The notes under the pieces are model-generated. The model searched no databases. It saw only the letters and a program-made list of their open reading frames with translations, and was not told where the DNA came from. A stretch of 64,000 bases of DNA from Gari tellinella (taxonomy: Eukaryota > Mollusca > Bivalvia > Cardiida > Psammobiidae): contig OV277871.1 of assembly GCA_922989275.2 (NCBI GenBank), positions 61,649,848-61,713,847 of the forward strand, written 5' to 3'. A program made the translations under genes and the position numbers. How positions within the stretch are numbered: position 1 is the first letter of the stretch; each line of letters starts with the position of its first letter. Below, piece after piece: positions 21,262-32,476 of this stretch.

Positions 21262-21722
21262 CAGGCCTTCAACTGATCTCAATGCAAAAAGTAGGAAAAT
21301 AGTAGGAGTTTTTAAAGTGGAAAATAAGGAAAAAGGAGGAAGATTTTCAATAAAATAGTAGGAACCGTTTGATACAAAATACCACATGGAGTCATCATGC
21401 TCATATAAAATTAAGTAATCCGCAATCTTGAGTTAAAGACATTCTCACCCAAAGCCATTTTACTCTTTGGTTATAATTTATTCAACAGGCCGAAGATGCG
21501 ATCCAACAGGTTTAGGGGGGTCCGGGGGTACTCCCCCTGGGAAATTTTGAAATCAAGCGCTTCATTTCCTGCATTCTGGGCCATACTGAGGGTGCTTGAA
21601 GACTCAATTTATTTTTTAAAAAAATGGGAAAGTAGGTGGTTTTGGTAGAAAAATAGGAAAAAGTAGGAAGGTGATCAAAAGTTGGAAAACAGTAGGAAAA
21701 AGTAGGAACGGTTGAAGGCCTG
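21262..21722. mobile_element. 461-bp MITE nested in the TIR element
   Basis: It has perfect 12-bp terminal inverted repeats, CAGGCCTTCAAC and GTTGAAGGCCTG, with AAAACA on both sides (21256-21261 and 21723-21728) as a likely 6-bp target duplication. The interior carries many AGTAGGAAAA words and a copy of the GTCCGGGGG module. No ORF. Confidence 0.75.
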
Positions 21723-22374
21723 AAAACAGGTAAAATACTAACATAAATCTATGTAAAAAATCAACTCAAAATATTTTTTTATTCAATCATTCTATGGTGA
21801 AAGGTTGTCGTCCAGCCATTAATCTCTAACCCTACCCCTCCTATTCATATGCATACTGTTACAAGGGGGGGGGGGGGGGGGGGGTCCGGGGGCATGCCCC
21901 CCTCCTCCCACCCCCTGGAAAATTTATTCCCACATGATCAATGGTGTGTTCTGATGGGATTTTTTTCGCATTCAAAATAGGTAAAATACTACATAAATCT
22001 ATGTAAATATTCGATTCAAAATAACATATCAAATTCTTTAATATAGGATAATACCTTTGACAGATTGTTTCTGGCCATTAACCTGAAACCTACCCCTACC
22101 CCCTCTGATTATTGTTCACACTATCACTTAGTAAGGGGATCCGGGGGCATGCTCCCTGGGAACTTTTTAATTTTTAGATGGTCTCTGGTGCATTTGGGGG
22201 CTTTTTGCACATTCAAAACAGTTACAATAATAATATAAATACAATAATTATATATAAATATTCTGCAACTAATATTGGCAAAATTATTGGAGGGGAAGGG
22301 GGCTAATCTAGTTGGGCATTCAAAAATGATTTGCTTTTTGTTACCCTTAAGTATTTTCATCAAATATAATTGGA

Positions 22375-23165
22375 TTAACAGGCCTGTAGGATATGCAATT
22401 TGGGGGCACAGACCTCAGGCATAGCTAGACCATTTGTGTACGTGCTGAATGCTTTCGCACATTCAAAACAGGTAAAATACTTGCATAAATTTATGTAAAG
22501 ATCTAGATAACTTTTACTCACACATATATTGGCAAACTTATTGGGGGGCACAGGGGCATTTTTATTTTTTGGTTGGAGGAGGGGGCACATCGTCGTGCCC
22601 CCATCCTTGTTACTACGGGCCTGTGTTGGATTCAAACACAGACCAGGCATACTGAGGATTTGAGGGGGCACAGGGGCAATTTCGGATCTACTGGCCTGTA
22701 GGATATGCAATTTGAGGGCACAGGCATTTTTATTTTTGGGTTGGGGAGGGGGGCACAGGGGCACACTGTAGTGCCCCCATCCTTGTTACTACGGACCTGT
22801 GTCGGGTTCAAACACAGACCAGACATACTGAGGATTTGAGGGGGCACAGGGGCAATTTTGGATTTACTGGCCTGTAGGATATGCAATTTGGGGGCACAGG
22901 CATTTTTATTTTTGGGTTTGGGAGGGGGGCACAGGGGCACACTGTCGTGCCCACATCCTTGTTACTACAAACACAGACCAGACATATTGAGGATTTGAGG
23001 GGGCACAGGGGCAATTTTGGATTTACTGGCCTGTAGGATTTGAGGGGACACAAGGGCAATTTTGGATTTACTGGCCTGTAGGATATGCAATTTGGGGGCA
23101 CATGCATTTTTATTTTGGGGGAGGGGGGCACACTGCCATGCCCCCATCCTTCTTTCTACGGGCCT
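22375..23165. repeat. Tandem repeat of about 178 bp, G-rich
   Basis: Units start with GGCCTGTAGGATATGCAATT near 22381, 22693, 22869 and 23073, with one short unit at 23028. Each unit holds GGGGGCACAGGGGCA, TTTTTATTTTTGGGTTGG and GTGCCCCCATCCTTGTTAC. The Pro/Lys-rich open frames on the - strand are by-products of the repeat. Confidence 0.75.
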
Positions 23166-23569
23166 GTGTCGGGTTCAAACACAGACCAGGCATACTGAGG
23201 ATTTAATGGCCATAAGAGACACAAGCCATTGCAGCAGCTCCAGATAAGTTCAAGCAGACCAGCTGAGGGATATGTGCCCCCGTGCTCCCAGTAGATATGT
23301 GCCTGTAATGGCATATGCCAATGCGACCACCTTCATACCCAGCTAAATGATGAATACAATGTATATGAATCAAGCAAAAAAATTTCAGGCCAGCTGGGGG
23401 GGCACGTGCCCCCTGTGCCCCCCCCCCCCCCCCCCCCCCCGGTAAATCCGTGCCTGCATACTATGCGTACATAGTCGCCTATGAAAGGTATCTGGCTGTT
23501 CGGTATCACTCGGTCCAGGTACTTCCACCGCTTTATCCTCGCGTTGGCTGATTCTACTATCCAACGAAT

Positions 23570-24046
23570 CTGAAGGAAAAAAGATAGAAAAATTGTATAA
23601 TAGAGAAGAATTAACAATTTTACTCGGGATCCAGTTTGCTTCAAATACCAATGTAGTTTTATTTATTAATAGGCAACTTAAAGATTACAGCAGATAACGA
23701 TTAGTTTCATCCACAGGTACTTGACACATATGTCTATAAAAAATACTTTTTTTACCTCTATTACCGTACATGTCTCTAGATGTATATCTTCGATAGAGTA
23801 ATTTTATTTTATTTTTATTTTATTTTTTTATTCTGTGTTAAGTACCTGTGGTTTCAACATGGAATCATATATATACAATAAATGCATACCATGATCAGTC
23901 GCACATCTAGAACACTGCATCTGATTTTTGCACAAAGGGAATACACAGTAAAAATAATTTAACCTTCTCATAGTTTCAGCGTACATGTAGATCTATATTT
24001 AAAAAAGTGTAGACACAGATCAGATAGCTTTTGAATGTTTTCTTAC
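23570..24046 (-). other. Intron of the DDE/SWIM pseudogene
   Basis: On the - strand the donor AAG|GTAAGA (24047/24046) and the pyrimidine-rich acceptor CCTTCAG|ATT (23570/23569) join codons for LVRK and IRWIVES in phase 0. The 477-bp interior is AT-rich and non-coding. Confidence 0.85.
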
Positions 24047-24404
24047 CTTTCTTACAAGGCGGCTGCTGTTTGCATCCTCAGTTCTCAACTGTTTCTGTCC
24101 TTTCTCCATGAAACTTGGCATTTCAGCTTGAATCCCCATGTCTTCTAGCATAGATAAAGAGTCTCTAAAACCTCTATCAACCACAAAATTGTCCTCTGCG
24201 TGAACATACTCTTTTATTTGTTCTATGTTTGTCTGTAGTATGTGGTTTAAAATTTTGGCGTCATTGTTCCTACCGTCAGCTAAGTATGGTCCAATAATGG
24301 AAATGAAATATCCAGTTGTTGAGACAATGACCATCGGCTTAACTAGTGGTCGTCCTTTGTGCATGCTATAGCTTCTTCGCTAGAATTGAAAGTTGTTGCT
24401 TTTT

Positions 24405-26354
24405 AGCTCACCTGAGCCGAAGGCTCAAGGTGAGCTGTTGTGATCGCCCGCCGTCCGTCTGTCCGTCCGTTCAAATTTACTTCAAGCAACATCTCCTCTG
24501 AAACCGCGAGTTTGAGGGAAAAACTAAATTGCTGACGGTGTTCCTTGGATGCTTCTCTACAGAAATTATTAAAATAAAATTCATTGGTGGACTACTTATT
24601 GAAATTTATTAAAAAAAGTGAAAAACTTTAAACAAGTTTTTTGTAAAAAACCACTGTTCCCACACCTTAGATATTGCATGAATAGTATCTTCTACTAAAT
24701 CACTTTCAAAATTGTAAAAAATCAAAACCCTAGGGTCAAATTTGACTCAACCGTGGCCATATCAGTGCTTTTTGATGCAGGTCTGACAGTAAAAATTCTC
24801 TAATGATCCGTTTTTATACAGACCCATTGTATCTTCCAGGCTAAGAAGCTACCCTTATACTAAATGCAATATTTTTGCAAACAGTTTGGATCCAGGTCAG
24901 ATGCCACATAATGCTGCATCTAATCTGGATCTAACCTATTTGCCACTCATTTACATATTTTCTTATATTTAGAAAATATAAGTTATTATTTTTTACATAT
25001 TTCACATACACACATTTGGAGCAGACAACAGTTCAGCATGATAATAGTCATTTCTCTCTGAGACCGTCTCCTATTGCATAACTGACCCATAGCTAGCTCT
25101 GAACTCAGGTCACTGAGATACATAACAGAAATGATAGTGATGTCTGCTATTTTATGCTCAAGCACAACTTAGTTCGAGGCATATTACTTTTGGTATGTCT
25201 GTTTGTTTGTTTGTGTTTTGTTTGTTTGTTTATCTTTCTGTCTATCAGTCCACAATTAATTCTTGGCCATAAACAGTATGGATCCAGGTCAGATGCCACA
25301 TAATGCTGCATCTAATCTGGATCCAAACTATTTGCCACTCATTTACATATAGTTTCTTATATTTAGAAAATGTAAATAATGATATTTATTAACCTATTAA
25401 CCCATACATATTCCTTTTTATGTCTTTAATTTATTCTTCCACAGAAGAAAATAATTTTACTTTATACAGCCATTGTTGTCTTTAACAATTGCTTCAAATG
25501 ACATCTCCTCATATACCGCTGAAAAGATTTCAACCAAACTTTACACGAATGTTCCTTGGGTCAAGTTGTTTCAAAATTGTTCAAAGAATTAAAAACAATG
25601 TAGAACTCTGGTTGCCATGGCAACCAAGTGAAAAAATAAGGAAATCTTAAAAAATCTTCTTGTCTGAAACTACAAGGGCCAGATCTTAGACATTTGTCAC
25701 ATAGCATCATCTACAGGTCCTCTATCAAACTACAAACTATGCCCCTGGGGTCAAAATTGGCCCCGCCCGGGGGGTCACAGTTTAACATAGAGTAATATAG
25801 TGAAATTTTCAAACGTCTTCTCCTCTGAAACTAATATGGCCAGAGCTTTGATATCTGGCATGGTGACACTTTTAGATGTCCTATACCAATAAGGTTCAAA
25901 TGGTTCTGGTCGATTGCATATCATCTACATATCATCTACAGGTTTGTACAAATTATGCCCCTGGGGTCAAATTTAGCCCCACTCCGGGGGTCACAGTTTT
26001 CAAACGTCTTCTTTTCTGAAGCTAATATAGCCAGAGCTTTGATATTCGGCATGGTGTTACTTCTAGATGTCCTTTATCTATTTTGTTCAAATGGTTCCAG
26101 TCTGTTGCATATGTAGGTCACAGGAGCTAAAAATAGATTTTTTCAATGGAAACTTAAAAAAAATCTTCTTGTCTAGAACCCTAGTACCCTGATCTTAGAT
26201 ATTTGGAACATAGCATCATCTACAGGTCCTCTATCAAGATTGTTCAAATTATGCCCCTCGGGTAAAAAATGACCCCTCCTGGACATAAATCATTATCTCC
26301 ATTTTGATGTACAGCTATTCTCAGGTGAGCGACATGCCCCATGGGGCTCTTGTT
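24405..26354 (+). mobile_element. A2 composite element, copy 1 (inside the DDE pseudogene)
   Basis: The 5' palindrome AGCTCACCTGAGCC-GAA-GGCTCAAGGTGAGCT is followed by GTCCGTCTGTCCGTCCG and TTCAAGCAACATCTCC. Then come GGATCC palindrome 1 (24877-24953), an AGCAGACA foldback, GGATCC palindrome 2 (25270-25336) and A1-type core units with an X-box (25610-25625). It ends with CTCAGGTGAGCG, hairpin GCCCC-AT-GGGGC and CTTGTT. It sits in a T run of the host gene (AAA AGC codons on the - strand) with no added duplication. Confidence 0.88.
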
Positions 26355-27375
26355 TGTATATAGATGTAAGTCCCATCCAACACAAGAATCAGTTTTGGGT
26401 TATCCCCAGATCCATCTTGGCCAAAGAGTGTCTGTGCTAAGGGACTAGTGTGGTTATTGATGACATCTTCTCTAGATATATGGGGAAAACCAAGATGCTG
26501 TGGAACAAATGATGATATCAAGTGTTTCCTTACTGTTTGGATTGCTCTTCTGACACTTGATATGGTGATACCAAAGAGTGTTGCAAGGAGTTTGTTAGCC
26601 ATACCCGATTTTAATTTCAACAGGAATAATCCCACCGTTGTTTTCAGTGATCTTACAGGGTGTCTCTAACTTGTCTGGCGAACACAGAACACAAATCCTC
26701 AAAATCTAATTTGTTTAAACCAGTTAGGTTGCTGTATTCACTGTCCTGCAGGCTTTCAAAAGTTAACCTATCTTTCATATTTCTGCAGGCTTCTCTTAAA
26801 CCTTGCAGCAAGTCAGTGATTGTCTTCCTGTTCACATATGATGAAGGAGAGTACTCTATCGTTTCAAGATAGTCAGCCCGAATCTGGTCGTCACATATGT
26901 GTCCTGGACAGCATCTGGATCCTGAACTAATTATGATGTTCTTGTCAAGAAATGCCGAAAACCTAGCCTCAGCAGACACACCAATAAGTTTAGGCCCAGG
27001 CTTTTGTCATATGATGCATCTTGAATGCGACTTTGAAGATGATGGAATTTTCAGGGTTACAGATGGCGGACTTGCCATTAGCTGTTTAGCACCTCTGACC
27101 TCTGGTTGCCAGTCAGGGTCTGTATTGTTTTGGGTGGTGCAGTTAGTTTTATATTGATTTTTTGTCTCAGACACATAATGCTTGTGTCCACACTTGTCAC
27201 AAATAACGTCTGTTTGGAGTGCATGGATGAAGAACTTTTTCTGTAGAACTCTTCCAATGGCTGCATTTACAGGACGCCTATTAGACGGTTTGGTCCGTTT
27301 GCAGCACACTAGGCTGTTAATCGAGCGTGGCCCGGAGCCAGGCATTCTGGAAAATACAAAATAAATAAATAAATA

Positions 27376-27660
27376 GCAGTAGTAGTAGTAGTAGTAATAA
27401 ATGCAGTAGTAGTAGTAATAAAAGCAGTAGTAGTAAAAGCAGTAGCATTAGTAGTAGTAGAAGGAGTAGTAGTAGTATGGTAGTAGTAGTAGTAGAAATA
27501 GTAGCTTTCGTAGAACTTTGTAGTAGCAGCAGCAGTAGTAGTAGCGGTATTAGTAGTAAAAGAAGTTGTAGTAGTAGTACCAGTGGTAGTAGTAGTAGTG
27601 GTAGCTCTAGCAGTAGTAGTAGTTATAATAGTAGTAGAAGAAGAAGTATGACATTAGTAG
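27376..27660. repeat. (TAG)n / (AGC)n imperfect microsatellite
   Basis: About 280 bp of TAG triplets with AAA, AGC and GGT variants. The poly-Ser open frame across it is a repeat artefact. Confidence 0.85.
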
Positions 27661-27846
27661 TATTTGCTGCTGTAGTATTATTTATACTAAGGTAGATCTA
27701 GAGTGATTAGGATCAGCATTGGTAGAATTCTTTATTTTTTGCCTAACTTGTGCAGCATTATTATTCAACAGTTAAACTATCTTTATAATAGATAAATATT
27801 GATGATGGGGAAGATTTTTTTAAAAAAAAAAGAAAAAGAAAAAAGG

Positions 27847-27913
27847 AGTGGGTTGTGAGGTTCGAACTCGAAACCCCGCGCTTCGTAATGCGACGCGATA
27901 CCACTACACCACA
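27847..27913 (-). repeat. tRNA-like segment (probable SINE head)
   Basis: On the - strand the A-box-like TGGTGTAGTGG and the B-box-like GAGTTCGAACC are about 35 bp apart. The anticodon and acceptor stems do not pair well, so a working tRNA gene is unlikely. Confidence 0.45.
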
Positions 27914-28400
27914 AATATTTTATACATGTACGTTGATAAATAAAACCTACTTATTATCGATTTTCTTCAGCTAGTGTAAAAAAGAGTCGGCTGCATAGAA
28001 ACAACATCAAAAAACAAAACGTATGCACATTAGCATTTCATTTCTACTTCGTCCGTTGAATATTTTAAAAAAAATAATATCTTGATGCTATTATTTCCAA
28101 GATAATTTGATCCGTTGATAGTTAGACTAGAATCTAGTCAATGGTCATCTGTAAGCGGATCAACTTTTACGTAAATAGTTCAATAGGACATCTAAATAGA
28201 TCTATGCGTAGAATTAAAGATCCCTAAAAAATAGAAACACATATTTCTTACCTTTTCGAGTCCTTGTTATTCCATTTCCATGAATATCACGGGTTAAAAC
28301 AACTGTCAAAAATGTAAACACTGTCGTGATCAATGTAGACCGAATGATTGAAGTTACTACTTGTACGTAGTTAATGACGCTTCGATTGATCGGCAAGGGA

Positions 28401-28640
28401 TCTTGAATTACACGAAAGGAAACCCTCTTTAAATCTAAATGATTACAATGAATAAATAATAAATGTTAAACACTCTCCGATTTTTTGTATGTCTTTTACG
28501 TTTAACATTCCCGGATAAAGGTAAAAGCAATATTCAGTACGAGTGAAACGAAGAAATGGGTGGGTGGGGTATTTCGACGATGGCTAGGTGTGTTGACTAG
28601 TGACAGTAAAAGTGACATTAAATCGTAATATTGTAATTTT
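28401..28640. other. Spacer
   Basis: AT-rich. No gene, repeat end or motif is recognised. Confidence 0.3.
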
Positions 28641-29272
28641 TATGCCCCCGGCATCGATAGATGCGGAGGCATATAGTAATCGTCCTGTCTGTCAGTCCGT
28701 CCGTCCGTCAGTCCGTAACAAGGTTAAGTAGATTTTACCGTTTCGTCTAGCATCAACACCCCTTACCCAAATGCTTGGATACTTATACAGTTGTTGCCTT
28801 GGACCATTCCCTACCCACCATTATCACCAAACTTTGATTTTGACCTTGACCTAGTTTGGACTTAGAATATTTTAAACAGGCTATTTCTTGGTTAACTAGA
28901 TTTTACCGTTTCGTCTACTATCAACACAACTGACTACAATGCTTTGATACTTATACAGTTGTTGCCTTTGACCATTCCCTATCCACTTACATCACTAGAC
29001 TTTGAATTTAACCTTGACCTTGACCTATTTTGAACTTAGAATATTTTAAATGGTCTCTTTCTCGGTTAACTAGATTTTACCGTTTCATCTAGCATCAACA
29101 CTGTTAACTACAATTCTTTGATACTTATACAGTTATTGCCTTGGACCATTACCAACTCACCAAGCTCAGTTTGACCTTGACCTTGACCTAATTTGGACTT
29201 AGAAAAGATTTAGAATATATTGTCAAGGATGCCACTGGGGGGCATAAGCGTTTATTGAACGCGCAGTCTTGT
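28641..29272 (+). mobile_element. Family D hairpin-ended element, complete
   Basis: The 5' palindrome TATGCCCCCGGCATC / GATGCGGAGGCATA (28641-28671) is followed by GTCTGTCAGTCCGTCCG. Three core units of about 175 bp follow (GGTTAACTAGATTTTACCG, CTTATACAGTTGTTGCC, TGACCTTGACCTTGACCTA). The 3' arm is GATGCCACTGGGGGGCATA, then hairpin GCGTT-TATTG-AACGC and GCAGTCTTGT. Length 632 bp, non-coding. Confidence 0.85.
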
Positions 29273-29974
29273 TTAAACTATTGTTTTGGTGAGCGTATGA
29301 AAAGCGTATTCATTATTGAATCTGTGACCAAGATACGATTATAGTAGACTTTGAAAAACGGTTTTGGAAGGATAATCGTCTTCAACACAAGGGATGAGTT
29401 TATAGAAAAACGTGTGTTATCTGCAGCTAATTTTTAAAAATTAGATAGGGCCTCATTCTTCTCCATTCACCATATTTTGGTGTTAGTATAGGTTAGTCCA
29501 TGGTTGCAAGCGAATAAACGATATAGTTTGAGGGGGCGTAGCCCCCGAGAACTATGTCGTTGATTCGCGCGCAACCATGGTCTAACCTATTTAGCACTGG
29601 CTTGGGCTCGAGGAAAACAAGAAAACCATTCGTTTCTGATTTCTGTTTTAGACGAAAAAGTCATTTTGTTTGTAATAGTTTACTAAAATTGAAAGGTTAT
29701 TTCAAATGATAAGTTTGAGACATTAAGCATGCTTTAACACCAACATAAATAACGCTTATTGAAGCTCTATATGTAAGCACAATTCATTAGTAATTGTCTT
29801 TAAAGTCTAGGTCTCACTGTACATAATAAAACGTCATGAAGCGTGTGCAGTTCACCTCTGACCTCAGATGTTGTGACGTCAAATTTGCCTGAGATGACGG
29901 AAGCTAGGAATAAGTGAACAGTTTGTTAGTTATTCCATGGTTTGTTGAAATAAACGATATATTCACAGGTTTTT
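29273..29974. other. Spacer containing a long hairpin
   Basis: Mostly unrecognised sequence; the notable structure is the inverted repeat at 29488-29590. Confidence 0.4.
29488..29590. repeat. 103-bp imperfect inverted repeat (hairpin)
   Basis: The left arm starts ATAGGTTAGTCCATGGTTGC and the right arm ends GCAACCATGGTCTAACCTAT. Closer to the centre TATAGTT pairs with AACTATG, and the tip is GGGGGC-GTA-GCCCCC. It could be a foldback MITE or a transcribed hairpin. No target duplication is evident. Confidence 0.75.
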
Positions 29975-31929
29975 AGCTCACCTGAGCCGAAGGCTCAAGG
30001 TGAGCTGTTGTGATCGCCCGTCGTCCGTCGTCCGTCTGTCCGTCTGTCCGTCCGTTCAAATTTACTTCAAGCGACAACTCCTCTGAAACCGCGAGTCTGA
30101 GGAAAAAACTAATTTGCTCACGGTGTTCCTTGGATGCTTCTCTACAGAAATTGTTAAAATGAAACTTTAAAGTGGACTACTTATTGAAATTTATTAAAAA
30201 AAGTGAAAAACTTTAAACAAGTTTTTTGTAAAAAACCACTGTTCCCACACCTTAGATATTGCATGAATAGTATCTTCTACTAAATCACTTTCAAAATTGT
30301 AAAAAATCAAAACCCTAGGATCAAATTTGACTCAACCCTGGCCATATCAGTGCTTTTTGATGCAGGTCTGACAGTAAAAACTCTCTAATGATCCGTTTTA
30401 TACAGACGCATTGTATCTTCCAGGCTAAGAAGCTACCCTTATACTAAATGCAACATTTTTGCAAACAGTTTGGATCCAGGTCAGATGCCACATAATGCTG
30501 CATCTAATCTGGATCTAAACTATTTGCCACTCATTTACATATTTTCTTATATTTAGAAAATATAAGTTATTATTTTTTACATATTTCACATACAAACATT
30601 TGGAGCAGACAACAGTTCAGCATAATAATAGTCAGTTCTCTCTGAGACCGTCTCCAATTGCATAACTGACCCATAGCTAGCTCTGAACTCAGGTCACTGA
30701 GATACATAACAGAAATGAAAGTGATGTCTGCTATTTTATGCTCAAGCACAACTTAGTTCGAGGCATATTACTTTTGGTCTGTCTGTTTGTTTGTTTGTGT
30801 TTTGTTTGTTTGTTTATCTTTCTGTCTATCAGTCCACAATTAATTCTTGGCCATAAACAGTATGGATCCAGGTCAGATGCCACATAATGCTGCTTCTAAT
30901 CTGGATCCAAACTATTTGCCACTCATTTACATATAGTTTCTTATATTTAGAAAATGTAAATAATGATATTTATTAACCTATTAACCCATACATATTCTTT
31001 TTTATGTCTTTAATTTATTCTTCCACAGAAGAAAATATTTCACTTTATACAGTCATTGTTGTCTTTAACAATTGCTTCAAATGACATCTCCTCATATACC
31101 GCTGAAAAGATTTCAACCAAACTTTACACGAATGTTCCTTGGGTCAAGTTCTTTCAAAATTGTTCAAAGAATTAAAAACAATGTAGAACTCTGGTTGCCA
31201 TGGCAACCAAGTGAAAAAATAAGGAAAATTCTTGTCTGAAACTACAAGGGCCAGATCTTAGACATTTGTCACATAGCATCATCTACAGGTCCTCTATCAA
31301 ACTACAAACTATGCCCCTGGGGTCAAAATTGGCCCCGCCCAGGGGGTCACAGTTTAACATAGAGTTATATAGTGAAATTTTCAAATGTCTTCTCCTCTGA
31401 AACTAATATGGCCAGAGCTTTGATATCTGGCTTGGTGACACTTTTAGATGTCCTATACCAATAAGGTTCAAATGGTTCTGGTCGATTGCATATCATCTAC
31501 AGGTCCTCTATCAAGTTTGTAGAAATTATGCCCCTGGGGTCAAAATTAGCCCCACTCCGGGGGTCACAGTTTTCATACGTCTTCTTTTCTGAAGCTAATA
31601 TAGCCAGAGCTTGATATTCGGCATGGTGTTACTTCTAGATGTCCTTTATCTATTTTGTTCAAATGGTTCCAGTCTGTTGCATATGTAGGTCACAGGAGCT
31701 AAAAATTGATTTTTTCAATGGAAACTTAAAAAAAATCTTCTTGTCTAGAACCCTAGTACCCTGATCTTAGATTTTTGGAACATAGCATCATCTACAGGTC
31801 CTCTATCAAGATTGTTCAAATTATGCCCCTCGGGTAAAAAATGACCCCGTCCTGGACTTAAATCATTATCTCCATTTTGATGTACAGCTATTCTCAGGTG
31901 AGCGACATATGCCCCATGGGGCTCTTGTT
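29975..31929 (+). mobile_element. A2 composite element, copy 2
   Basis: Near-identical in order and sequence to copy 1, with two GGATCC palindromes (about 30465-30541 and 30855-30921), the AGCAGACA foldback and an X-box (31193-31208). It has lost a short AAATCTTAAAAAATC segment near 31226 and ends with hairpin GCCCC-AT-GGGGC and CTTGT at 31928. Confidence 0.88.
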
Positions 31930-31974
31930 TAGGTATCTGATTGGCCGAGAGCTCCAAGCCATGTGCTAATTTTA

Positions 31975-32060
31975 AATATACTTTACATATTTTGTTCAAA
32001 TTGTTCCAGTCTGTTGCATATTTAGGTCAGTCCTGGACATAAATCAATATCTCCATTTTT
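31975..32060 (+). mobile_element. Family A1 3' fragment, split
   Basis: The A1 3' core (GTTGCATATTTAGGTCAG, CCTGGACATAAATCAATATC) stops at CTCCATTTTT. Its missing end CCAATTATTCTCAGGTGAGCG is found at 34774, as in the uninterrupted copy near 8797-8852. The block between is therefore a composite insertion. Confidence 0.65.
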
Positions 32061-32476
32061 AGCTCACCTGAGCCAAAGGCTCAAGGTGAGCTATTGGGAT
32101 TGCTCTGTGTCCGTCGTCGTCCGTCGTGCGTCGTCGTTAACAATTGCTTCAAATGACATCTCCTCCTATACCGCTGAACATATTTCAACCAAACTTTACA
32201 GGAATGTTCCTTGGGTCAAGCTCTTTCAAATTTGTTCAAAGAATTAAAAACAATGTAGAACTCTGGTTGCCATGGCAACCAAAGTGCTAAAATAAGGAAA
32301 TCTTAAAAAATCTTCTTGTCTGAAACTACAAGGATTAGAGCTTAGATATTTGGCACATAGCATCACCTACAGGTCCTCTATCAAGTTTGTTCAAACTATG
32401 CCCCTGGGGTCAAAATTGGCCCCGCCCCTGGGGGTCATAGTTTTACATAGAGTTATATAGTGAAATTTTCAAATGT
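32061..32476 (+). mobile_element. Family A1 element, 5' part
   Basis: The 5' palindrome is followed by GTCCGTCGTCGTCCGTCG, an X-box at 32265-32280 and one core unit, then the match ends at GAAATTTTCAAATG. Confidence 0.75.

Larger units (their letters stand above)
20993..23456. mobile_element. 2.46-kb TIR element inserted in the DDE pseudogene (5-bp TSD)
   Basis: The duplication CATAC flanks it (20988-20992 and 23457-23461). The ends CAGGGCCGGATT (left) and ATCCGTGCCTG (right) are inverted copies with mismatches. Removing the block and one duplication rejoins the pseudogene reading frame exactly (VRIVC followed by AICNKY). The interior has no transposase. It is G/C-skewed, with repeated GGGTCCGGGGG / CCCCCTGGGAAATTTT modules, poly-G and poly-C runs (21867-21884, 23418-23440) and a tandem array of about 178 bp per unit. 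CAGGG-type ends with 5-bp duplications occur in some hAT-related (hAT5) elements; this assignment is tentative. Confidence 0.8.
20373..27345 (-). pseudogene. Decayed DDE transposase-like gene with SWIM zinc finger
   Basis: Read from 27345 down, about 690 codons can be followed. N-terminal part: paired cysteines (VICDKCGHKHY) and a Cys-rich SGSRCCPGHICDD. Then a helix-turn-helix region (SGMANKLLATLFGITISSVRR) and the DDE_Tnp_4-type core (LVLDGTYIYIQ near 26370; [10 protein letters not shown] near 24170; [18 protein letters not shown] near 23530). C-terminal part: a SWIM motif FCKCRAGSRVVGVCSH near 20540 and an acidic tail. One intron (23570-24046) has a GTAAGA donor and TTCAG acceptor. Lesions are TGA at 27007-27009, a one-base loss in a C run at 26658-26660, an A2 element at 24405-26354, TAG at 24380-24382, a TIR element at 20993-23456 and a TA-run frameshift near 20866-20875. 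The core is of the PIF/Harbinger-ISL2EU type; the precise superfamily is uncertain. Confidence 0.9.
27347..28251 (-). other. Possible 5' intron of the DDE/SWIM pseudogene
   Basis: Directly upstream of the ATG (27345) the - strand reads TATTTTCCAG|A ATG, a good acceptor. A GTAAGA donor exists at 28251-28246 after GGACTCGAAAAG. If both are real, a 5' exon lies at or beyond 28252. This is inference; no conserved protein is encoded by that exon. Confidence 0.4.

Noticed and set aside
22375..23147. Pro/Lys-rich open frames of 100-129 codons on the - strand
   Set aside because: They are translations of the 178-bp G-rich tandem repeat.
27477..27695. Poly-serine open frame
   Set aside because: It is a by-product of the (TAG)n/(AGC)n microsatellite.
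27847..27913. Working tRNA gene
   Set aside because: A and B boxes are present but anticodon and acceptor stems do not pair; a SINE head is more likely.
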